Assembly: GCF_026210795.1 (NCBI RefSeq)
Contig: NC_089432.1
Span: 5,332,001 to 5,396,000, forward strand
Direction of reading: 5' to 3'
Length of the DNA: 64,000 bases
From: Rhizophagus irregularis
Lineage: Eukaryota; Glomeromycota; Glomeromycetes; Glomerales; Glomeraceae
In this document: piece by piece, positions 36,530 through 47,508 of the stretch
Numbering within the stretch: the stretch's first letter is position 1
How the letters are laid out: each line of letters opens with the position of its first letter
Program-made: the position numbers and the translations under genes
The notes under the pieces: model-generated
The model's database searches: none
Seen by the model: only the letters and a program-made list of their open reading frames with translations
Told to the model about the DNA's origin: nothing

Positions 36530-37275
36530 ACTTATGTATTTGTTTGTTACACCATATTTGGCTTGTTCAAAATCCGGTTTATTTATTTTTGATTGGGCTG
36601 ATAAGTGACACGAAAATTTTTTTTTTTAGGATCGGTGGATTAGCGGATATGCAAAAAAAATCTCCAAAATTTTATAACATAAAAAAATCGTACATCATGG
36701 TCGTATGCGTCGTCTTGATAGTGCTTTTCTAACAAAAATGCCGATTTTTTTTTACAACTTTACCTTCTCGTAAACAAGACGATTTGAAACAAGTTATGGG
36801 TAGTCCTTTTTATTTTTTTTCGATGTTTTGAAACGACATTAACGCCCATTTTTACTTCTTTTTTTAGGAGAATTACCGAAGTGTTCTTTTGGTTCTCTTT
36901 TATTATCAAATAAAAGTAATAATTTTTTTTACAAGGACAACTAAGTTATGGGTGGCCTTTTTATCTTTTTTTTATTAACATAACATTTAGTATATAAAAA
37001 TAATTATTTTTAAAAAATAAAATTTTTTAAAATGTAATTAAAACAATAATGAATTTGAATTTAAATAAAATTCTTTTATGATCATAGAAAATTACTCAAA
37101 AAAACAGTTTTTTTTGTCTAATCAACAACTTTGTAAAAAATTTTATTCTCTATAAATTTTTTTTTTTTTTTTAAATTTCACGGCGTTGTTCTCTACAGTA
37201 TAATAAATTTTATAATCGAAGTATATAAAATTTGAAATATAAATCTACATCTTGTTTTTTAAAAATTTTTTTTTA
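36530..37275. other. Intergenic, no gene seen
   Basis: T-rich spacer. A direct repeat AAGTTATGGGTAGTCCTTTT / AAGTTATGGGTGGCCTTTTT occurs at about 36793 and 36945. Otherwise nothing is recognised. Confidence 0.4.
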
Positions 37276-37992
37276 CTATATTGTTTGTACAACTGATAAA
37301 TTTCGCGATTGCGCGATATAAAATTTAATATATACGTATCCCGCCATATTTACAAACCCATTAATTTCCTTTGATACTTTTTTTTTCCATTCAATTAAAA
37401 TTTCTCCTCTCAAAAATCGTGGTCGCCTTTTTTTGGTTGTTACTTTTGCAATTTTTGATTGATGATTGTAATAATTGTTCGAGAGGATCCATATCATCAT
37501 CTAATTGATTTTGAGAACTAGGACTGTTTATAGAAGAATTCCAAGAAACTGGATCTAAGCATACGACATAAGTTTCTTGATTTTGCGAGTAAACCTTCTT
37601 TCCCATTAATTTGAATTCAAAACTTCACTTAATTCTTGATATGCATTGAATCCTCGAAAAATACACCTAGAAATTTTTTTTGCTTTTGAATAATAGTGAA
37701 TATTACTGGTGAAGATAGAAAAAAAAAGGCTCTCTGGGCATGGTATAGAAATTGTTTTCTTCCCCATACTTCTAAAGTTCAAAGATAATTTTTTATGTAT
37801 TTCCGAGACTAAGACCTGTTTGAATTCTGCTACGATATTAAATGGTAACTCGTCAAGTTCTTGATTTTGATTATATTTTCGTACAATTATCTTATGTCTC
37901 GTCAAACCTTTTGAATTTTTGAACCCTTTTCCACAAGTAGAACAGAAAAAATTATTTGGTAATTGAGTGCAAGAAAGCGTTGCTGATGGCAT
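37276..37992 (-). pseudogene. Broken C2H2-like zinc-finger protein gene
   Basis: Three overlapping minus-strand frames (37992-37606, 37606-37391 and 37500-37276) read as one protein if two frameshifts are assumed. The first begins MPSATLSCTQLPNNFFCSTC and has CxxC-GKGFKNSKGLTRH, a C2H2 finger whose second histidine is not in the normal place. It ends with NAYQELSEVLNSN. The second has the NQETYVVCLDP block and the third the ILIEWKKK...AGYVYIKFYIAQ block. I know this order as a recurrent Rhizophagus gene family. The breaks fall at TAATGG (37606) and at a run of A in about 37428-37437. It could be a pseudogene, or homopolymer errors in the assembly. Confidence 0.6.
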
Positions 37993-38768
37993 GGTTGCAA
38001 TTTATGTAGTTTATAAGTTTTTTATGTGTTTAAAAACAAGAAAGTGAAAACTGAATATGCAATAGAAATGGTCTGTAATTAAACTTTATGTCCAGCGATA
38101 ATTATTTTTACTTGAATGGTATAATGGGTTTTTGACATGAATAATGGGTTTTACCTTTTGCTTTGTTGGTATTAGGTGGTTTCGAGAGGGTTATTTGAGG
38201 TTGTTTGACGGTTTTGTGGTACAAATAACCATTTTTAGGGACAATTTTGTGGTTCAAAATCCGCAGATCCGCAGATATGAAAAAAAGAAATTATATGTAC
38301 CGAAAAAAATTCTGAAAAAAAAAGGGTCCAAAAAGACCGAAAAAAATATTCAAAAAAAAAAATTAATAATTCGGTCTAGAAAAAAAAGACCGATAGGATT
38401 ATTTAAAAAAAAAAAATAATAATAATTTTTGGTTTGGGAAAAAAAACCAAACTGAAAAGAAAGAGGAAATTAAAAAAGAAAAAATTTCGGGTCTTATTTG
38501 ATACTCGATAATAAAATCAAAAAAAGTCTTTCTCGTTAATTATTATTTTTACTCCCCCAAAAGAAATAACTATCTCCACTTGTTTTACACAAAAAATATT
38601 ATTTTCTACTTATAAAAGTTATTAAAATGTTATCTTTGCTCATTTGTTTCACGCGAAAAACATTATATCGCATGAGGATCTTATTAAGATATTTTTATAT
38701 GAATATTTAGAGTAATCAAAGATAATAATAATAAAATATTAGAACATATATTTTTATAGCCAAGTAAT
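37993..38768. other. Intergenic low-complexity sequence
   Basis: It contains A-rich strings with repeated GACCGAAAAAA and GGGTCC/GGTCT, and a CCGCAGATCCGCAGATATG string. The 91-codon frame at 38144-38419 is poly-Lys low complexity and not credible. Confidence 0.4.
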
Positions 38769-38963
38769 TGTGAAGAAGACAATAATAATAAAGAGAATAA
38801 GTTGGCTTTAAATTTTAAAGAGCTTGAGTATTGAGAAAATGATTTAGCATTAAAAGAACGTGAATTTGCTTTAAGGGAACGTGAAGAAAAAATTCGTGTA
38901 ATGGTGGATCAAAATCGAATCTCATTTGTTGGAGAGAAAATTGAAATTAAACAAAAAAATTAA
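38769..38963 (+). pseudogene. Coiled-coil gene fragment with an internal stop
   Basis: One frame gives CEEDNNNKENKLALNFKELE, one TGA, then LALKEREFALREREEKIRVM and a Lys-rich end at TAA. The heptad-like KEREFALRERE pattern predicts a coiled coil. There is no upstream exon or start. It is probably a fragment of a larger gene or an orphan exon. Confidence 0.35.
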
Positions 38964-39834
38964 TTCAACATTGCATTCAAAGATTAAATGCATGATTCAA
39001 AAAAGAAAAATTCAAAAATGACGAAATGATCGGCAATGATCGGATGTTATATATAATAAGGCAAAAAAATTTTTTAGATTTAAAATTTTAAGGCCAGCCG
39101 GCATTTTTTTTTTATATACTGTATGTAAAATTTTTTCATATGTAAAATTTTTTTACGCACATTGGCAAAAAACTTAAAATCACGTGATAAAAATTTCAAT
39201 GTCATCAAGATTGTTATATACATTTTGAGAATTGTTATTGGCCTGAGTTTTCTATTTGGAAGATGTTACAAATCATTTTTTTTTATTATAAAAAAAAAAA
39301 AATTTTCCATTTTTCGAAAAACTGACCCGGCCGGGGGTCGCGAGAATCTAAATTTTTTTTTTTTTTTGCCCGGCCTAATTTACAGTTGGGTATTAGTAAC
39401 GATATATAATTTCTTAATAGATTTTACAATTTTAATTCAGAATTTATATATTTACTAATCATGGAATTAATTATTAAAGCTTAAAATGAATTATCATTTA
39501 AGGAACAAAAAATCGAATCTACAAAGATTCGATAATCGATTCCAATCCTTATATAATGGAATTGTCTAATTGTAAAAAGGAGCATCAGTTGAAATTGGCT
39601 AATTAAGAAATGGTATTAATAAAAAATATTTTAAAGATTTTAATAAAAAATTCACAATAAAATTTTTCTGTTTATACCCTAAAGTCATTATTCATAATCA
39701 TTTGATTTTGATTGGTTGACAACTTATCACATGATTTTAATCTAAAAATTGAATTATAGTGCTGGGCAACATTAACCTCAGTCACTTTGAGAATATTCAT
39801 TTGTCATTTCAATTCATGTGCTAAACACTACGGT
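38964..39834. other. Intergenic, with a short GC-rich repeat scar
   Basis: At about 39090 is GGCCAGCCGGC and at about 39325-39375 is ACCCGGCCGGGGGTCGCGAG and GCCCGGCC. These are strongly GC-rich islands in AT-rich DNA and flank about 280 bp. They are likely ends of a repeat element, but the match between ends is too short to define one. No gene is seen. Confidence 0.3.
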
Positions 39835-39992
39835 CTAAGTGCGACCATAATGAAAATTTTTAAAAAAATGTGTATTTAGAGAAGTGTACATTTAGAGAGA
39901 GAAGTTTCATATTATGTCTAGACATAGTAAGAGGATGAATTTAAATTTTAAAGAAAAAATATATAATACATGCACTTAGAGAGGGAATGCTA
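39835..39992. mobile_element. Decayed copy of the small element at 3315-3478
   Basis: It shares GGTCTAAGT, GACCATAATGAAAATTT, ACATTTAGAGAGA and GCACTTAGAGAG in the same order and orientation as 3315-3478. The ends are degenerate. Confidence 0.55.
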
Positions 39993-41484
39993 CAATATTA
40001 AAAAATTAAATTTTGTTTATCTTGAAGACACGTGTTAAAAAAAAAATATAAAAAACCCCTGATTTCTATGCATGAAGCTCGTTCCAAAATTCTCTCACAC
40101 AAGGAGCAATGGGTTATGATTATTATAATCTTGAGGTTCAGCTTGTTGTTTCATTGGAATGGAAAGTGCTCATAAGTCCTAATCGAATAAAAAATATATA
40201 TATAGAACGTGAGATACTACGAATTTCTTGCTCAAGAGGTAAACACTTACCAGTGGTGGACTGGTGGGGTGTCCACAATTATTAAGTGGATATTTTCATC
40301 AATTGGACCTTGAGGGAAGTAAAACTCAATGTCTTCCCTAGAGGACATCTCCTTACCCCGAGTTCTTGTTCAAAGTTAATATCAGAAGGATGTTTGGCGT
40401 TAAGAAATTCCATTCTTTCGACAAATATTAACTTGCCATAGGATTAAGTCTTTCGCATCAATATTAATGAAACTTTTGGATTTACTTTGGAAATTAATTT
40501 CCTGAATTCCCCCATATATATATATAAATGGTTGTTGAATAATTATTACGAGCTGTGAGTCAGTAATTACTACGAACTGTGAAACAGCGATGTTTCAAGA
40601 ATCAAATGAAATCAGCTATCACAATAGGACCCGAAAAATATTAGTCCAACCAAAAAAAATTACTATTGGCTGTACGCATTTTTTCAGGGCCGGAATTATG
40701 ATACTGGAAATAAAATTCTGGCCAAATTTATCAAAAATTGTCTAAAAAAGGAAAGATTTACATGATTGTTTTTTTCCTACATATTCTACGCATTCTCCTT
40801 CTACCTATTTCAGTATTTTGCCGATCAAAGTGACCTCAGCCAATATCTATTAGAAATTTCGAGGGCATAAACTTTCAGAGAGTTTTAAAATTTATGTGCA
40901 GATCAATTTCCTTTTTTTATTATTCTCACACTTTCCAAAAAAAGGAATTGCAAAGTATAAACTGTTTAAGCGAATTATTTTCTTTTTTAGTGGTTTATAG
41001 ATCGGAATTCTTTCCTGATTCCATTCAAAAAATTTGTTAGAAACATAAAAATATACAAAGCTTTACTATTAATGTGCGAAGAAAACACTAATTTTTATTT
41101 CCAACTAATTGAATATCCACAAAAAAAGACATAAAAGGTATTATTAAAAACATCAAAGGTTTTTACAGTGATCTAGTAAATTATGGTAATTCTGAATATA
41201 CTGTCCAAAATAAAACAATAATCTTTATTGTTTTAATGATAATAATCATAATTATAGTTGGCTATTATTATTTATTATTATTATTTATTATTATTATTAT
41301 GATTAACAATACAACATGAATTTAAGAATGAGTCCACTTAAAAAAAATAAATAAAGCAATATATTGGATACAATAATATATATGAATTAAAAACTTATAT
41401 CTTAATTAATATTCAATTAAGATACCGTATACCTAATATTTTGTGTACCACCACTTGAACTACCTGTTTTGGAAGCGTGGCCAC
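39993..41484. other. Intergenic, no gene seen, then the shared 3' flank of secreted paralogue B
   Basis: 40040-40560 is less AT-rich and contains CTTGAGGGAAGTAAAACTC and GTCTTCCCTAGAGGACATCT. It may be an old element, but no open frame or terminal repeat is visible. At 40685-40730 are AATTCTGGCC-type strings. From about 41130 the sequence aligns with 31840-32225 (see the entry for copy A). Confidence 0.4.
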
Positions 41485-42012
41485 CTATGTACCACCTGTT
41501 GTTGGAGCTGGATTCCTAGAAAGAATTAAAATAAATGAATTAATGAATAATAAGAAAATTTCATCAAATAGAATTATTTGCGATAAAACATACCCTCCAC
41601 TGAGATCCACCGGATGCTTAGCAATTTTACAATCACTTTCATATTTTACTGTAGTGTCGACAGGAAATTGGCAAAATTTACCACAAGTAACAAGGGTATC
41701 ATAAAATTCTTTAGTACAACTGCAATTTTCAAGGCCACTAAAATTATCTTAAAAAAAAAAAGTATGCTTGTATTAATTATCACTTTTATAATAACTATAT
41801 TTACTTGTTTGTTTATTGAACTTACCACCACCCACACTAAAGTAGTAATATATATAACTAAAATCAATCTTATAATCACAAGGAGCTAAAAGTTCATTTA
41901 AATAATAACAATTTTTATCAGCATTTGGGCAGGAAACAACTTCTGCTAATCCGATATAAAAAAATAATGATAAGATTATGCTAATAATAATAAAATGAGT
42001 TGGTGCCTTCAT
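41485..42012 (-). CDS. Small secreted 8-cysteine protein, paralogue B
   Basis: I predict three exons, 42012-41826, 41747-41594 and 41515-41485, giving 123 aa. The introns are GT-AG (phase 1, then phase 2). The start MKAPTHF is followed by a hydrophobic core (IISIILSLFFYIGLAEVV) typical of a signal peptide. The eight cysteines align one to one with paralogue A: SCPNADKNC, LLAPC, NCSC, TCGKFC and SDC. The most conserved block is CTKEFYDTLV followed by CG and FPVD. The protein ends in a short Pro/Thr/Gly tail (NPAPTTGGT) encoded by the 31-nt last exon. Signal peptide plus paired cysteines suggests an extracellular protein. No named family is recognised. It lies 9 kb from paralogue A in the same orientation with a related promoter. 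Confidence 0.7.
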
Positions 42013-42879
42013 AATTTAGAGATTTTAAGATTCAAAAATAACGTTTTCAATTTTTAACGTAATGAAATTCTAGCAGGAAGTAGGTTTTAATTTGAATTGG
42101 GAAAAAATTTGGAAGCTATTTATTCTTTATTTCTTTTTGTTTGCACAATATATCATGTTGTTCGTTTGTATTATAATGTTTGTAAAACTTTATGAAACAA
42201 ATTAACTAAATGTGTAAAGATAATGATAAAATGTCTAATTGGGAAGTACAAATTCTTTGGTTTGAAGTACAAGCGTTTAACTGTTATGGTGGATGAGAAC
42301 AAAGATGGCAGATTGAGCACGGCAGCTCCCGAATTTTACCAAAAGAGGTAGTCGAAAGTCATCTGCGCCGATATCATTCCCTAATTTCAAATTTCAGGAA
42401 AGAACCGGGAAACACACATTCACGATGACACGATCAACAATAAATGTTCCCGTCTTAGTTTGTACAACCTTACTTCAGGTTATGCCGTTGTTATGATACT
42501 GAATGAGAATCTTTCCCCAGTTTTACCTTCCGGATAGTGAATCTTGCTTGGCATTGTTCGCATTCCTTACGAACCTTAAGCTTCCAGCAGTCTACCAGCG
42601 ACCCTATAAAAAAAACCAGACATGTCTACCTGTCCGGAAAAAAAATGTCCACTTTATTAAGTTTATTTACATCGGAGTGTCACCTGTTCATATTTTGTTT
42701 AAAAGTATTTCTTTTATAACCCAAATTACAGCTGATTTCATAGTATACGGTTTTTTACTCCATACCAAGAGAAAACTCGGTAATATTCGGTATGACTCAG
42801 AATAAAATAAAAACTACACAAACATCAATCCGGATTATCTTAATATTTAATAGGCAAACAAATCAAAAATTGATTTACC
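42013..42879. other. Upstream region of paralogue B and unassigned sequence
   Basis: 42013-42180 is the promoter region shared with paralogue A. 42240-42800 has a more balanced composition (for example CTTACGAACCTTAAGCTTCC) and may be a decayed element. The 100-codon frame at 42503-42805 has no recognisable features. Confidence 0.35.
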
Positions 42880-43000
42880 CAATAAGCTACCTTTAGGTAT
42901 AAGTGATTTATCCTGTGTAACCATCAAACTTTTACATGATACACATGATATTTTGACCATAATCAATTATAAAATACCGGATAAGTAAATTAATTGATTT
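42880..43000. mobile_element. Element related to 30230-30410, opposite orientation
   Basis: It contains TAAGTGATTTATCC followed by GTGTAACCATCAAACTTTT, the reverse complement of 30297-30330, then AATTATAAAATACCGGATAA. It lies at the left border of segmental unit 1 copy B. Confidence 0.55.
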
Positions 43001-44172
43001 CTTGACTAAACCAAATTATTAATATTCATTAATTTATTAAATAGGAAGGTTGTATTTCAGAAAAAATGAATTAATACGGATCTTTGTTTCAATTATCTTA
43101 ATATGGTATTGATTACTGGTATGGTTAGCACAAAAAAAAGGCGGGTGATATTGTTACTGGGCGTAAATGCGTAATATTATGTCATAATAAAGGTATCCAT
43201 TCCACAACATGATCTTCCTAAAATAGTTTAGTCAGTTGCAATTTGATTGGCCAGACCTTTTGTTTAAAAGTTCATATGACCCAACAGATTATAAACAACC
43301 ATTTTAATTCGGCATTGAGAACGAACGTGGGAAATTTAATATAATTCTAATAAATTGCTGGTTAAACGCAGCTGCATTCGTACTACGACGTTTTCAGTTG
43401 CTCTTTTTTTTAATAATATTTCAAAGAAGGATGGATTTTCATCCTGAATTTTGTCCAATGGTCAACGCAAGCTTTAATGTGGATTTACGACTATAATTGA
43501 AGAAAGGATGTATTCTCGGATAATTTTTGCTGCAAAAATTTGATTGAATTAATTTACTTTTTTATCATCTTATTTTAAGTTCATTATATCTCAAGTGCGG
43601 AATACAAATATAGGAATGAACGAGTTAATTTGATTTAAGAAACTATTGATAAAAAATATAGTATTGAATCTGAAGATTTCAAAAGTTATTGCGAAATGTC
43701 GACACAGTGTGTCGATCATTTCGAACACACACCGATTACGGCAATTAAAGATTAAGAAAAAAAAAAATTTTTCTCCTTATAAAACAAAAAAAAAATAAAA
43801 CCTTAGTAATATATTTTTAGGTAGTATGCATTAAAAAAAAATGTATAAAAATTATATTATTCACATATATGTTGTTCACTTGTGTTCGGTTATTCGGTCA
43901 CATTTTCAAATTTTTTTTTTCATATCTAAAAAATGATAAAAAAAAATAGGGTTTCAAGTTTGCATAATTTTTTTGTGTTCGGTGTGTGTTCGTTTTGTAG
44001 AAATGATCGACACACTGATCAAATAACGTTAAAATCTGCCGAAAAAAATAATTCGTCGTATGCAATTTCAAAATATATAAAATCTATGTAATAAATATTA
44101 CATCTTTTATCATTATATTTACTTAATATTCAAAAATTAATTAATATAACAATAGTAATATTATTCGCTTCT
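42990..44172 (+). repeat. Segmental duplication unit 1, copy B
   Basis: This copy is collinear with 31020-31692 (strings listed there) but longer. It is interrupted by about 150 bp near 43410-43560 and by the MITE at 43705-44017. Relative to the secreted-protein gene the order is reversed: unit 1 then gene at copy A, gene then unit 1 at copy B. Confidence 0.55.
43705..44017. mobile_element. 313-bp MITE with inverted repeats of about 30 bp
   Basis: The left end is CAGTGTGTCGATCATTTC then GAACACACACCGA. The right end reads inward as CAGTGTGTCGATCATTTC, a short insert, then GAACACACACC. It is absent at the matching place in copy A (near 31410), so the insertion came after the duplication. It is non-coding. 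Confidence 0.75.
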
Positions 44173-44370
44173 ATGGTTGTTCCTGAATAGGAATTATTTA
44201 TTCTAAAAAGTGAAAGTGCCAATGAAATATCTCAAAAAACTCTGATATCATATGTAGATCACCGATTTCAAAAAAATGGCACGGAGTTAAGAATTCAAGG
44301 AATATCTTATATTAAAAACTATCAAAATGCAAAACTTCAAATTAGACAGTTAAAGAAGATTGTGATCTAA
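44173..44370 (+). pseudogene. Gene fragment shared with 31594-31692
   Basis: The frame reads MVVPE, one TAG, then ELFILKSESANEISQKTLIS, VDHRFQKNGTELRIQGISYI and a basic end at TAA. Copy A encodes the matching NSKLFNLTSANEISQKDES and then reaches a GTAGGT donor-like site. The shared SANEISQK block shows a real ancestral exon. No family is recognised. Confidence 0.45.
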
Positions 44371-44753
44371 TAATAGTAAATTTGTGCTTTTTTAGAAGAA
44401 ATCAATAAGTGTAAAATCAACCGAGTAGAAAACTTTTGTTTGATTGAAAGTAGAATGGTCATTGACAGATATTTTTAATATTGTATTGTGATACGGTAAA
44501 TATTTATGAAGCCAATATAATGACCCTATAATGACACAATCCCGAGCTTAGGGGCTATGAGGGAGGAATTAAAAGTTAGTGTACTTTTTTAAACTGAGTT
44601 TATTCCAAAAAGAGTCCGTTTATTTGAGTTAAAGGAGAATATACAAAGTTAAATCATTAAATTTAAAGTCAACCCGTGATTTAGGCTTGGTATCGTAAAA
44701 TTCATAATTAGCATGAAAAATTTTATACCATTTATTACTAATAATACCAATTG
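44371..44753. other. Intergenic, no gene seen
   Basis: AT-rich spacer between the gene fragment and the next MITE. Nothing is recognised. Confidence 0.4.
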
Positions 44754-45093
44754 AGTAACGTAGATTGGTTAAGTGTAGTAAATGTAAAGTATGTAATATC
44801 ACGTGATTTACTTGCTGTAAATTTTTAGAACTTGGTCAGAATTAAGATTTCAAGCCAGTAATTTTTGACTGGAGTTAAGAAAATCACGTGATTATATTTT
44901 CTTGAACCAATAATAACCTTTGAATGCAAAAATTGACGGATATTTATCATACGTTAGTGACAATTGAAAAATAGTATTTTTGATGCTATGCGATAAAGAG
45001 TAAACAAAGTATTTTCTAAAAGTGAAATGACAAAAAAATTGGTTGAATCACGTGATTTTATAGTAACTCCGCACTTTGCCAATCTACGTTACT
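44754..45093. mobile_element. 340-bp MITE upstream of the repeat-peptide gene
   Basis: The terminal inverted repeats are AGTAACGTAGATTGG and CCAATCTACGTTACT, followed inward by TTAAGTG and CACTTTG. Nested inside is a second inverted pair, ATCACGTGATTTAC and AAATCACGTGATTATA, flanking AATTCTGGCC-like strings. It lies about 400 bp before the start codon at 45500, so it could supply CACGTG sites to that promoter. Confidence 0.7.
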
Positions 45094-45394
45094 TCGAATC
45101 AACAATAAAATTCCTAAATGTGGTTATTAAAATTAATTACATTTTCCTCAGCCTTGAATAAAAATTCATACTAAGCCAAAATTAATCCATATATAGATTA
45201 TTTGGAGATATAATAACAAATTCAGATCTAAGCGAAATTAATGTATATAATTATACGAATAAATTTTCAATTTAATGACCATTTAACTATTTTTAACAGG
45301 TTTCGCTTCACCTTTTGCAGAAAATTATTGTTTAAAATTAATCCGTGGCTGTGTTCATTACAATATTATCGTAAATTTATAAGTTCGCGACAAG

Positions 45395-45402
45395 TATATA
45401 AA
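45395..45402 (+). promoter_or_regulatory. TATA box of the repeat-peptide gene
   Basis: TATATAAA lies about 100 bp before the ATG, in a less AT-biased context (GCGACAAG upstream). An A-rich leader with TAACTCAAA precedes the start. Position and sequence fit a core promoter. Confidence 0.5.
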
Positions 45403-45499
45403 CGATCTGTTTCAACCTTCAAAAAGTGCTTCAAATCAAAAAAAATAAAATAAAATAAAATAAATAAGATCTAAAGAAAAAAAAACAAAATAACTCAAA

Positions 45500-46159
45500 A
45501 TGCAATTCAATCTTGTACTCTTCTTTTTAGCCTTATTCGCCGTGCTTTCCCTTGGAGCAACTGTAAGAAAAAATGAAGGAACTTCTGTAAAAAGACGTTC
45601 CAATGATTATGGTGACGACGATGGTTATGGTCATAAACTTAGTAAGTATGAAATTTTAATTTAAATAATTGAGAAAAGATGATACCACGGAAATACTAAT
45701 AGGAATTAATACTACTAATACTGATTTAATATTGGATGTATTATTCATTTACTTATTAAAAAAATTAACGTATTTACAGGAAGACGTAATGATTATGGTG
45801 ATCATGATGATCATGATAATTATGGTGGTTACGATAAACGTAAACTTAGTAAGTATAAAAAAAATCATAATTTAAATATATGGTATCATATATAATTTAT
45901 TTACTATAAATTTAACGTATTTACAGGAAGACACAATGATTATGGTGATCATGATCATGATAATTATGGTGGTTATGATAAACTTAGTAAGTAATATATT
46001 GTATCATTTGTATCTTATATAATTAACTATATTATTTACTTAATAATTGTAAAAATTAACGCATTCACAGGAAAACGTAATGATTATGATGACCACGATG
46101 GTTATGGCCACAAACATGGTCACAAACATGGTCACAAACATGGTCACGGACGTTATTAA
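45500..46159 (+). CDS. Secreted His/Asp/Tyr-rich repeat protein, Kex2-type peptide precursor
   Basis: I predict four exons, 45500-45641, 45780-45848, 45927-45986 and 46071-46159, giving 119 aa. A clear signal peptide comes first (MQFNLVLFFLALFAVLSLGA). Four repeats with the core NDYG or NDYD follow, each preceded by a dibasic or tribasic site: VKRRSNDYG, LRRRNDYG, LRRHNDYG and LRKRNDY. Each repeat then has an HD-rich stretch (DHDDHDNYGGYDK). The last exon ends with four GHK/GHG units. All three introns split the same arginine codon (CTT A|GA), so each exon equals one peptide. Signal peptide plus tandem repeats separated by KR/RR sites is the definition of a Kex2-processed repeat protein, as with fungal pheromone precursors and SIS1-type proteins of this fungus. 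The products are inferred to be secreted peptides that could bind Cu or Zn through histidines. No named homologue is recognised. Confidence 0.85.
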
Positions 46160-47508
46160 TTCTTTTCTTAAAATTCACTCTTACGAATTGCTTAAATAGA
46201 AATTACAGTATTTTTGACTAGTTTTTATTTTAGCTATAAATTTCTAAGGATTTAGTCTTGAAATTTTTTTTTTTATTTTTTTGAAACGAAATAAAAGTAA
46301 TTTAACGATTTTTTTTTAAAAAAATGTTTCTTACTACAAAAAATATCGATCAAGTACTCTAAATACGTAAAAAAAATAATTCACGTAATCAAATCGCAGT
46401 AAAATAAGATTTTTTCGTCCGAAACTTTACTGTATTATTATTGGGCGCAAAAGATGATGTCCACCTTTAATACATAATTATAAATAAGTTTTTCCATTAA
46501 ACATTAATATTATATTTACCAAAAATTATAACCATATATTTTTCAATTAATACTGCTTTATGAGATCTACGACTTGATGGAATCACTTTTGGAATATTTA
46601 TTACTTAACACATAAAATGGATTTTTTGCGATTATTTCATTGACTTAATTTTCTTCTGAATGGATCATTTCAACTAAATATCTTATAAAAACAATTATTA
46701 TTTTGTTAAATGATATTTATCATCCATTAATTTGCTAAAATATTATTGATAATCAAGTTTATTAATAGTTAAGTCTACATAAAAAAAGTTCGGAATATTC
46801 ATCGTGTCGTACAATTACTTTAAAAAATACGATGATCGGCGATTAGACCATTTTTATATTGATGCTAAGCCACTAATTTTTATTATTTTTTTTTTGTCAA
46901 TTTTTTTTTTGATATTTGGATAAATAGACACTTTATCACTTTGTTGGACAAATAAGTTTATAAAGTTTTCATAATAAGAAACCTGTTATTATATCTTTTA
47001 AAAGTTTAGATCACAACTTAAGATTCACAATAAATCACGATAAATAAAATCATACTGAAGAAAAACAGGAATCACGGGAAGTTTCATAATGAAAGTTACT
47101 CTTTGATCTATTTGGAAATGATATAATGAACATTTGGAAATGTTTATTATATATTTCTCTAAAAACTATGGTAAGTTTCCCTGTATAAAATAATAATAAT
47201 AAAATTTTTTGTGCTTCAAACGAAAATAATAAAATAATGTACGGTATGTTTGTTACGGTATTGTGCTTTGTTGTGTATATATTTTCGTATGTAACACTGC
47301 TTATTAAATCTTACTTGTTAAATGAAAATATCGCTAAACTATTATTATGTCATTACAAAATAAAACTTGTACTTAGGGAAAGCCAAATTCGGCTTCATTT
47401 GGTTAAGTTCTGTGTTATTATTAATGACCGTGTGGCAAAGTACTAATTTTTCGATTTTTTATTAAGCTAATAAATTGTATCAAATATTATAAATAATACA
47501 AGTACCAT
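46160..47508. other. Intergenic, no gene seen
   Basis: AT-rich. The 69-codon frame at 47237-47446 starts MYGMFVTVLCFVVYIFSYV, which resembles a membrane segment, but it has no other support. Nothing else is recognised. Confidence 0.35.

Noticed and set aside
38144-38419. 91-codon ORF ending in poly-Lys
   Set aside because: Composition reflects A-rich simple sequence. No domain, no splice partner.
42503-42805. 100-codon ORF
   Set aside because: No recognisable domain, mixed hydrophobic stretches with no signal-peptide layout, and it lies in decayed sequence.
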